A stretch of DNA of 64,000 bases from Chamaecrista fasciculata (Eukaryota; Streptophyta; Magnoliopsida; Fabales; Fabaceae). The stretch covers positions 14,133 to 78,132 of the forward strand of contig QANZ01013945.1 of NCBI GenBank assembly GCA_003254925.1, written 5' to 3'. Shown piece after piece: positions 22,735 to 40,366 of this stretch (position 1 is the first letter of the stretch; every line of letters starts with the position of its first letter). The notes beneath the pieces were generated by a model, which did no database searches, was not told where the DNA came from, and worked only from the letters and a program-made list of their open reading frames with translations. Both the position numbers and the translations under genes were made by a program.

Positions 22735-23028
22735 AAAGTAAAAAGAAAAGTGTTTGGCTATTTTTTTTTTATAATATATTTTAAACTTAGAACATTGATT
22801 GAAAAAGTAACAATTTCAATACTTTAATATTGAATTAAATATTTAGATTTTAATTTTAGACTAGAAAACCAAGTGATCCACAAATAAGTCTTTTTTATGT
22901 TAAATTATTTAAATATTAAAAATTAAATTAACACTGATTAATACTGAAAATTTTTAAAAAGTAAAAAATAATTGTTTGGCTATTGTCTTTTTTATAATAC
23001 ATTTTAAATTTATAGCATTGATTAGAAA

Positions 23029-23332
23029 CTATACAATATGGACATTGACACGGACACAGCGACACGCCAAACTCTTAAAATTACGCGACACGACACGACA
23101 TATATTTATATATATAAATAATTAAATATTCATAATTTTTAATAAAAAATTTAAAAATTACAATTTTTATTCATAAAATATCATATGTATTATTACTTTC
23201 TCTTGTCTGTCATGTTAAAGTCACAAAAAATGACTTTATATTATAAAATTTATGAATATGTGTCGTGTGGATGTTGGGCACTGACACGCATCTCACACGG
23301 CGACACGCTTCAAAATAAAGTGTCACTCGTAT
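23029..23332. mobile_element. 'gacacgacacgaca' element with an 8-bp target duplication
   Basis: A 304-bp insert is bounded by ATTAGAAA at 23,021-23,028 and 23,333-23,340. The left arm contains 'cggacacagcgacacgcc' and 'acgcgacacgacacgacata', the right arm 'gtgtcgtgtgg' and 'cacacggcgacacgctt', with an AT-rich core. It interrupts a local duplication whose other copy (about 22,745-22,935) reads through. An 8-bp duplication suggests a hAT-type MITE. Confidence 0.75.
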
Positions 23333-23994
23333 ATTAGAAAAGTGACAATTTTCATACTTTGATATTGAATTAAATATTTAAAATTTAGACTAGAAAACCA
23401 AGTGAATAAGTGATCCACAAATAAGTCTTTTTTATGTTAATTTGCTTAAATATTAAAAATTAAATTAACAAAAATCTGAATTAGAGACAAAATAAAATAT
23501 AAATACACTCTTAGTTTTTGTTTGTGGCCTGAAACACTTTTAGTTTTACCTAGCTTCCTGTCAATTGTTCTTCTCAGTTGTCTCCACTCTTCTTCCTACC
23601 CAGTACTCTTAATCAAAAATCTAATCCCGCCTTTTGGCCTAAGCTGCTTAGGGTTTATCTATGTTTCTCTTTCCCATCTAAATTAATTCCACTTACAGTC
23701 CAGCAATAGCATCAACCGCTGTCTCTTTCAACTCTTGAGAAGTCTCTGAACAATTTTTGGATTTCAGGTAAAAGAAAAAAAGCTTAAAATTCCAATCTTC
23801 GCTTTTCCATAGCCTGAACTCTCTGTAAATGTATCGATTCAGTGTCATGAATTCGTTGTGACTTTCCGAACTGACTCTATTTCGTGTGGGCTTTTCGCTA
23901 TTAGTTTCCTGTTCAGTCTGGTTTTTTTTCTCTCGCTCTTTCTCTCCCCAACCGCCTCCCAATTTTTGGCGGGAAACTTGCGAGGAAAGTGTGA

Positions 23995-31650
<7,656 letters not shown>

Positions 31651-33315
31651 TAGTGTAATATAACTCATCTGATATAGAGAAGCCTGGAAGATTAGAGAAT
31701 TCCCTTGTTTTCATTTTTCACCTGTGTAGTTGAAAATGTTGTGTCTGGTATTAACCAGCATTACAAATTTGTGTAACTTAGAAATTATTGATCAATTAGA
31801 TGGTAAAGTAATATGTAGCTGAGAGCTTTGTTGATTGAACATAGCGCAAGAATTCAATGCAGGATTGGGACAGTCTGAAGCTTTCTCTGGGATTTATTAT
31901 TTAAGACAACAAATTGTGGATCTAACACGTGTTAAATCTTTCTGTAAAATTTAGAGTAAAATTCGTAGATGAGTCCAGAACAGCAGATCCCAACCCTTGG
32001 AAACATGCCAGATTTTGAAATTTGAGTGTCATGTTTAACAGTTTTTTTTTTTTTGCCAGTCATGTTTAACAGCTTGCACCTTGAGGACAAGTGATTTGAT
32101 TGGACTAAAATTTTAGTATTTTCTTAGTTAATCTTGTAAATCTTCTTTCGCAATTTGGTGTTTTAAGTTTTAACAGATTTCTGTTATCAATGTTAGTCTA
32201 ACTATTCAATGTTTAACTAATCTATGACATTATAATTAATTGAAGACATTACGTCTTTAATTATTGAGGTAATATTTTAATTAATAAATAAATTTTATTT
32301 TTATATCAAAATAAATGTGTAGAGAATTTAGAGATTTTATGTAAAATTTTAAAATTATAAAATCATTTATTGCCACTAACTTTGACATAAATTATAATGC
32401 TCTGATGTCTTTAATTATTATTATTATTATTATCAAATCTTTAATTATTATTGTTATGAAATTAATTTAGTATAAAAATCGGAGACTAGCATTGATAACA
32501 TGAAGGATTAAGTTAAAAACATTAAAGAAAAAATTAACTTCAGAAGACGTGATAAAGCAAAATGAGATTTTAATGGAAGCATTGAGATTTTAGTGGGTCA
32601 TTATAGTGCAAATGTTCTGATAGCTCACAAGCAAAAGTATGACAGCTTCTATTTTAGTATTCATCAGTAACATGTCACTGCAAAACAACCTCTTCAAGAC
32701 ATGCTTCATGTAAAGGAATTTCTCGATTGAATATTCAAGACATACTACAATTTAATAGGTTATCCAGGAGGGAAATGTCAAGATAATTATACAAAATAAA
32801 CTCACTCTTCAAGAAAACAAGAGCGGGCAATTAATATCACGATTGATTACTTCAGAGTCCTTGTAAAACACCTGAAACACCGTCAACATCTTAAAACCAG
32901 CATTAGGAATAAAGATTTGAATAGTTTGGGCCCTTTGACTTCCAATGATCTCAAGGGTACACAGCCTTTTGAGCATCAAGTTGAGGATTTCTTCCTTAGA
33001 GTTTACAACACATGACGGGAATACAGTTCATCTCAGTTTAAAGGAGCCGAAAGAGGACACACCTCAATTGTTGCCACTTCCTCCACATCGGAGCAATTCG
33101 AGAAATTGAAGGGTCTTCGATCGGCTTGAGCATATGGCATATTTACAGTGTTTATGTTGTTGGTAGGTTTCGTGATGATCAGAGAGGCCGCTGATGAATA
33201 TTTGGTGGAAAACTTGGTATGCCATCATAATGATAGTCATTACAAGTTGATTATAAAAGTGCATTAAGGGAAGCCAAAAGCAAAACATACTGAGAATGCT
33301 AGGTTACATTTTTGG
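31651..33315. other. Intergenic space between converging MSI1 and SYF1
   Basis: AT-rich sequence. The part next to 31,650 should hold the MSI1 3' UTR, and the part up to 33,315 the SYF1 3' UTR on the other strand. A 17-bp retroposon-like insert lies at 32,042-32,058. A small ATT microsatellite (ttattattattattattatc) is near 32,415. The frame at 33,064-33,288 has no recognisable product. Confidence 0.5.
32028..32072 (-). mobile_element. 17-bp poly(T)-gcca insert with 14-bp direct repeats
   Basis: GTCATGTTTAACAG at 32,028-32,041 and again at 32,059-32,072 flanks thirteen T bases plus GCCA. On the minus strand the insert reads TGGC followed by A13. A target duplication of this length next to a poly(A) run is the mark of LINE-type reverse transcription, with almost no element body left. 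Confidence 0.7.
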
Positions 33316-36300
33316 TTAATTTCCTGCCTTTAGCCTTTTTATTCTCTCTAGGGCACCGAGTTGAGTTCCTTCTTTCTTTTCACTATCTTCCTCCCTCTTC
33401 CGAACTAAACCACCAAAAACTTCAGAAGGCACATTCTTTTGAGCAATTTCAATTTTCTCATCATCTTCTGAGTCACTTCCTTCTGGTAAGTCAATATCCT
33501 CATTATTTGCATTAGTTTTAATCCCTCCATCAGACTGTGACTCTACTCCAGCACTGACAAAACCGACGACTTTCTTCTCTAATGAAGCCATATGGTCTTC
33601 GGGAACACCGGCCTGTTTCAGTGTTTCTTTAGCTTCATCCAGAGGCACACCTTGGTCCTTTTGCATCAGGTACTCTGGCAGAATAAAATGGGTCTGGACA
33701 AACAATGAAGCATTACAGTTAAGATTTATGATAAATGTAAGCTTTAAATATCAGGATTGTACGGAGAAATAAAATGGAATGGATTAGAAACTAAACTAAC
33801 CTGGCTGTAACTTGCAGAGACACTGCGCTTGATACGTAGCATTTCTCTGAAGGTATCTTCATTTCCATGCTGCACCTCAAACTCATGCCACTTGTTCCAA
33901 AATTCTGAATCAGAACGAGGATCTGCAAACTGAGAGGCAAAGACGTAAATTCCACGAGCCCGATCAATTTCTCCCAAGCTCTTCTCCAGTTCAGCATACT
34001 TCAAACACATAGTTTTGACATCCTTGTCTGGAAGACCAGACTCAATTGCTTGCTCATAGATTTCTCTTGTTTTGGGTACACCAAATATTTCAGCTGCACG
34101 GGCAATATATATTTCATACATGCTCAACTTCTCGTTATTAGGAACAGCCTTTGTTGCTTGATCATAAACCTTCATAGCTCGTTTAGCCAGTCCATAGTCT
34201 TCCTCCAACTTGGCATATTGCAGATAAAGAGGTTTTACTTGATCAGCAGGGGCCTGTTGCAGAGCATGCAAACCCAAAAGAATAAGGTTACCATATACAT
34301 CATTAGCAATTAAAAGTTATGTTTCAATGGAAACCAAATTGTTCATCAGAAAACCAGCGTCTTCTATATAAAAAAAATAATAAAAGAAACACATGATTTG
34401 TAACCTTTTTTTTTTTGGCAGATAAAAAATTCCCAAGATCATTGCAATTACGATGTAATATTTATAATACAAAATTAATAACATGACAGAAATTTTAGGA
34501 GTTATACAGTCTTTACTATTATTTACAATTTACATACATCTTCCTGCCACTCTTTACAAAAGAAAGTACAGTTAATTTTATTTCTATATTGTCAGACCAA
34601 GGAATAAAAGTCTCCAAACCTTCATGTAGTAGTATAGAAGGATGAAGTATCATTAGATCAATATTATTAGTTAAGCAAAATACTTGGCATGACTTTTCAC
34701 AAATGAGACAATTTACATAAATAAAAAACTTGACACAATCCGTTGGCAAAATTCTAATGCATTTCAAGCTTCATATATATAGTACCCTAAATCATTTGCT
34801 AGATGCATAAAAGAAAGTTCCACAAGTATAATGCAGTCTTTCAATTACACATTTGCACCATTCACAAACTAAACCATCTGACTTTTTGAAAATATAACAA
34901 AATTTCTAAAGCACTATCTAAAGCCTCAACCACACCTCTGTACCTTCCCTTAAGTTGACATCCTCCCTGGTCCCCGTTCTTGATTAATGTAAACAAAAAT
35001 AACTCTCAGCCTTAAGATTGATCTATAATTGACACAATTTAAATGCAATGTAAATCTAGTATAATTAGGAAACAAGTGCATACCGTTTCGACAGCATTCT
35101 CAAAGAGCTCTCTTGCTCTCTCTAACTTTGTCTTTCCATATCTCTTCACAAATTTAGAGAGATATGTAACCCATATATCTTTAACATGTGGGTACTTAAA
35201 TATCTTCACGCCTCTTTCATAAACCTTAAATGCATCTTCAAAGTATTTATGCTCCTGCAAAACTCAATGGCGAAAATTTGTCAATCAAACAAAACCAGTA
35301 GGAGTAAAAAGTTAAAAAATATATATATATATATATATAATAAAGTACTAAAATATAGGAATAGCTCCATACCTCCAAAAAGTATGCATAATTGATTATA
35401 ATTTGCGGTGTTGCAATTCTTAAATCCAATATCCGCTCATAAACAGCTCGAGTAGACTCTAAATTACCCAGACTTTCCTCCAAATCAACATAAAAGGTCC
35501 ACAATCTCAAGGACTTATGAAGCTTCATTTGAACTGGTTCATTTCCATCAGCAGCCACTACAAGTAAAACATAAGCCAAAACCCAAAGTTAGGTCACTCC
35601 CCACAAAAACAATGATGATTCTTGCTCATATAATTAATATAAATGTTTGATTGCTCTCCTCAATTCATAATGAACATAATTACCAGGCTTATAAACACAT
35701 CGTTCAAACAACGGAAAAGCATATACATGTCCAGTATGCTTGAAGTAAAACGTTTGCTGGTTATTGTTGTTCCATCAACAGTGAAATATTTCACTGTTAT
35801 GCATAAAATGTAACGTAGAAAAATATAAAATTAGTATAAATGGCCATATCACAAGAGATGTACAACAGATGTTCAAGTCTATTGAAATGCCATGTTTCTT
35901 ATAAATACAAGGACTGGCCTTAAATCCATGCACCTGAACAGGCTACACTAATCTTCAATCACAAAGATACTAGCTAAGTCAGAATCTGACATAACTTAAT
36001 CTTTCACTGCTCTGTCCCACAGCAGAGTCAAATCATTTATGTACAATAAGCATTTTCAATCTTTTGCCAAATCTTCTTTGGTCCCCCACTCCCCCTATAT
36101 GAATCTTCTTATTAGACTCTAGTAAAATGATTTCATGCAATAGACATGCCAAAATCGTCCTATAAAATTTTCTGTTTAGTGCTCAACTAGGATAACCTAA
36201 CACAATTAAGATTAACAGCTGTTCAACAAGTCAGAATCTTCCTAAATGTTTGCATGCACAACTTTTGCAACCATTAGATTTTCTCTACAATATATTTTTT

Positions 36301-37915
36301 TTGAAAAATAAATCTCTTATAGAACAATTTACAGTTCCATCTTCAAAGCATGTCAACAAAAACTTAAAATTACAGAGTATTTGGAAAAAGGAAATGTGCA
36401 GAAAATCAAATTGAGATTACCTCTGCGTTTGACCTCAGCTGATGGCTCTGCTGTAGCCCGCCTCATAAGATCAAGTGCTCCTTTGAAATTTTTGTGCTTC
36501 AGCTCCATTTCTGCCCACTCACACCAGACACTCGCCAGATTATCCACAGTCTTATAATTTACTTGTACTGCCTTGTCGAATATGACTCTGGCATTGGCAA
36601 GGTCTTTGTGATTTTCATACAGTTTAGCAAAAGCAACCCACAAGGTATGAGGCTTTCCCACAGCCTTCATGGGATCAACCGTCCTTACTGCTTCAGTATA
36701 AGTCAGTATCTGCCTAGTAGGATTACCCTCAAAAAGCTTGACCCTACGGTGCCACTGTTCTACATTATGAGGATTCTGACGTAAAAGAACACTGTTAGCC
36801 AATTCTGGTCTCCTATTCATAAGATAATCCAATCTAGCCAGTCTCAAATCTATGTCATTTTTATCATTCAACCAAAATCCATGTAGAATCTTCTTCTCAA
36901 AGTCCTCCAGTGATGATTTCCCCTTAAACCGAATATCTTCGTCATCCATAAAACCATTCTCTTCAATATCATCTTCTTCTTCATCACTTAAATCCATCTC
37001 CTGCATCTTATAGGCAAGCATGCTCTCCTCAAACTGCGAGTATGAATCAAAAATCACACTAAAATCCCTCACTGTGACAACAGTAGACATCCCCTCCTCA
37101 AATATATCCCTTGCCTTCTCATGCAAACCCCTCCTAATATAATACTCTGCCAACGATGTCCACAGTCTCCCCACCTCATCTGTGAATTTCCTAATCCCGC
37201 CTCTAATTATTGCATCAACATTTAACCCAGAGACCTCAGTGGCATGTCTAGTGAGTAAATCACACAGCTCTAACCATAGCCTATGCTTTGTTTTCCCCTT
37301 AATTGAATAAAACTGATCATCATTTAGCACAGAAGCCAACCTTTCAGCTGACTCTTGCCAGAGGCTTGAATTAATCAAGAATTCAATAAAATCTTCAATA
37401 TGAGACGGGTCATATTTTAAGTACCTCCGATAAACCCGAAGAGATGTCTCGATAGGGATACCCTTTTGACTCACGAACACAAGGTATGGCTCCCAAATTC
37501 TGTCATGCTGTGTCACTGGAAGCGCACAAAGAGCCCTATCAAACGTCCTTCGCGTCCGAGTAACCAATTTTTGTTCTGTCAGAGTTAGAAGGTACATAAT
37601 CCAGATCCTCGGCATCTTGTGCATCGTCACAAGGGCACGCTCGAACGTGTTGTTGAGGGTGTCATACTGGGAGTGAGTGATTGGTAGGTTTCGAACCAGC
37701 TCAAGCCGTTCACGAAGGTAAGCATGCCAAATCTTGTAACTTCCGGGGAGTGCTTTGAGGGCTCGCTCATAGATTACGAAGCGTTTCTTGAACGGAGCTT
37801 CTGATCGAGCAACAAGGTACCGCCACCATAGCTTGAGGCTAAAAGGGTTACGCAGAAGCTCTTCTTCGTAGAGAAGATCGTCTTGAGAAGGGTATAGCTC
37901 TTGGGAAATCGACAT
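33316..37915 (-). CDS. SYF1: SYF1, HAT-repeat pre-mRNA splicing factor (XAB2 orthologue)
   Basis: SYF1/XAB2 is a scaffold of the Prp19-associated (NTC) part of the spliceosome, built almost wholly of HAT (half-a-TPR) repeats. Five coding exons on the minus strand: 37,915-36,421, 35,557-35,373, 35,254-35,084, 34,253-33,801 and 33,693-33,316. Phases agree and give 893 residues, close to the plant norm. The start MSISQELYPSQDDLLYEEEL matches the family N-terminus. An upstream in-frame ATG seven codons earlier is less likely. HAT motifs include WWRYLVARSEAPFKKRFVIY, RIWIMYLLTLTEQ and EFWNKWHEFEVQHGNEDT. An acidic stretch (DLSDEEEDDIEE) sits near residue 330. The tail LGALERIKRLKAGN is family-like. 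It diverges from MED10. Confidence 0.96.
34400..34800 (-). mobile_element. Possible LINE-type 3' end in a SYF1 intron
   Basis: Read on the minus strand, the sequence ends 'ggaattttttatctgcc' followed by a run of 12 A bases. This is the same ending type as the very short inserts elsewhere in the window. Upstream, the minus strand has an 82-codon open frame (IDLMILHPSILLHEGLETFI) that was not recognised. No flanking direct repeat was found, so the left end and nature are uncertain. Confidence 0.35.
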
Positions 37916-39080
37916 TGATGAGTTTCGGGAAAGCAAAACTTGCTATGAATTGATAAATTGTTGAACTAAATCAGTATCATGATATCTATAAAAAGAATAA
38001 TATAAAGCAACCAACGTGTTTGAAGTTCAGAGAAGAAGCGAACTGATAACTATGGAGAAGACGCGAACCGGCGAAGACGAGAGCTGATGAACCAAAATCG
38101 ATGTTGCAACCCTAAAATCTAAAAAGCAGCGGGAACTGATAATTCTTGGAGATGGTGGCTTTTCAGATTGTGCCCTGAACCAATATCAAAACGCAGCGTT
38201 TTCCAATAACAGTTCTTTTTTTTCTTTTGAAGAAAAATAAAGCGGCTTAATGGGCTGACCGGTCCAGCAAATAATAACATAAATGTCATCACCATTGTTT
38301 TTGGAAACAAAAATCAATTATTATTTTAATTTTCTTTTTGATAATAATTTTAATTTAATTCTTATAGTTTTCTTATTTTATGGAATATAGTTTTATTTTA
38401 TAATAAATAATTAAAGTTTAAATTTTAATTCTTAAATATTTAATAGTATTATTTTTAAATTTTTTTGTAAAAGTTAAATATAAATTTAGTTTATTATATA
38501 ATAATATTAATATCCTTAATAATTAAAATTTTAAAAATTTATATTAGACATTTATGTTATTATTATTATTATTTTTAGTTAATTATAAATAAATAATAAA
38601 TAATAAATTTAATTTCTAATGAAACCACTGAATGGATAATTCATTTTCTAAAAAATTAAAATAATAATTTAATTTTTTAAAACATCCAAAAATATACTTG
38701 TTAATCTTATTTATTTTTTTTAACACTTATTANTTCGCAATTTTTTTTTTTTGTATAAGAAAAATTTAGGTGAGTTGGGCTCCGGGGCTCATCAAGGCCA
38801 AGGCAGACCTCCAAGCTTTATGAGCGCTTACAGAGGTACTTACAGATCGCCTACCAACAAGGCCCTCACATCGGCAGTGGGAAGGGTATATTTTGATTTT
38901 CCCACAACTCTAGATTTTAGTAAAGTAGATTATAGAAATTTTCAGGCCAAAAAAAGATTATAGAAATTTAAGTAAGACTAAATTGAAACTAATATGTGAT
39001 AGACTAAATTGACATTTTAGTCCAATTATCAAAAGTAAAGTTAAGGACTAGAGGGTAGAGACCTCCGTAAAGCAAGACGA
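37916..39080. promoter_or_regulatory. Divergent SYF1/MED10 intergenic region
   Basis: About 1.1 kb separates the SYF1 start from the MED10 leader. The SYF1 side (37,920-38,160) is richer in GA and probably holds its leader. Then follows a very AT-rich block (38,290-38,730). Then comes a GC-richer stretch at 38,757-38,890 (agttgggctccggggctcat) with a 70-codon open frame of unknown origin, perhaps a scrap of a mobile element. No clear TATA box could be assigned. Confidence 0.45.
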
Positions 39081-39159
39081 AACCCCTTCTTCACTCACAT
39101 TCTGAGATCCTTCTCTGCTTCTCCCTCATCACCTTCAGGCACTGTTCCCTGAACCACCC

Positions 39160-39217
39160 ATATCTCAAATCGAAGGTTTTTTTTTGTTTTTTTGGCCAAA
39201 TATATCTCAAATCGAAG
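39160..39217 (-). mobile_element. 26-bp poly(T)-ggcca insert in the MED10 leader region
   Basis: ATATCTCAAATCGAAG (16 bp) is at 39,160-39,175 and again at 39,202-39,217. Between them lies a T-rich run broken once by G and ending in GGCCAAAT. On the minus strand this is an ATTTGGCC body of 8 bases plus a poly(A) tail. It probably lies in the transcribed 5' leader of MED10. Confidence 0.7.
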
Positions 39218-40366
39218 TTGGGTCGTAGGGTTTGGGCAGAAAATTACGTCTGGAGAGTGGAGTTTTTAACTGCCGTTTTGGTCACTGAGGTCGTAGCCGC
39301 AGGCAGCGTTCATCTTCAGAGAGATCGGACCTGCCGTGTTTTGGTGAGAATTATTCGTTCTCCATCTATGGCTTTGAATTTTCTTTGTTCTGCCTTTCTT
39401 GTTTGTGTTTTTCGGAGGCCTATTGTGGACTAGATCACTAGATGAACCGCATACCGTGTCCTCCCCTATCTGGGGGTTCCTGTGATATACCTGGACTATA
39501 TAAATTTGCAAAGTTTACATCTGACTCGTCACAATAATAAGTGACATAGTTCTTCTCCGTTGGTGCCTAATATTAGCAAACACTGTTGTGTTCAACCTGA
39601 AATAGTTGAACTTCTGTAATTGATCACTTACAATAAATTACTTAATGTGCATATAACTTACAGTATATTACTCCCTTGGTGCATGATATTAGCAAAAAAT
39701 GTTATGTACGTCTGAATTTGCTTATTACTTTCATTATCCCTGTTGCACTAGTTATTGAAAATTGTTTTGTGAAATAGATTATACTATTATAGTATCAAGA
39801 AATGGATGAGGGCACTGATGTTCAAATGGCTATTTAGTTTTATTGTTGAATATTTCAGGTTTTTCAATTGTTTTTAGGATATTATTTTGTGTTTAGTTAA
39901 GTTTTTTTATCAGTGGGCTGGCCGAGGGTATCAGTTACTGTGTTTACTCAACTTCTACTAGATACAGGATACCGTATTATTTGTCTACTATGTTTCAGAT
40001 ATTTTGGGTATTTAGGATATTAGATTTTACGGACAAGAGTATTAAATTATTAATATACCTGATACGGATAGGGTATGGACTACAGATGTTGTATTGGATG
40101 AATGAATATAGATAATAGATATAATGAAAAAAATGATAACGTACCCTAGCCATTGCCTTCACTCCTTTTGTCTTATTCAAATTGGGCCCCTAGCCCACAC
40201 CTCCTCCCTCTCTTTCTCTTCTTCTTTCCTTTTTTTTTTTTTTTTAGATCTTGATCATAGTAAGCTCATCAAAATTTCAGCATAGTTGACTGTCTAATTG
40301 TTTTATCTTTTCTTTTCATACTTATACTTTTCAACACTTTTCCACAGATTTTATAAAAATACACAT

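Larger units (their letters stand above)
22220..23470. repeat. Direct duplication of about 240-bp sequence, each copy broken by a different element
   Basis: The stretch running from 'tttttaaaaagtaaaa' through 'gtgtttggctat', 'agactagaaaaccaagtga' and 'cacaaataagtcttttttat' occurs at 22,222-22,935 and 22,950-23,465. Copy 1 carries the MITE at 22,238-22,734 and copy 2 the element at 23,029-23,332. Each copy therefore serves as the empty site for the other's insertion. Confidence 0.8.

Noticed and set aside
34519-34767. 82-codon minus-strand frame as a SYF1 exon
   Set aside because: The SYF1 exons on both sides join in phase without it, and its sequence is not HAT-like. It is probably part of an intronic retroposon.
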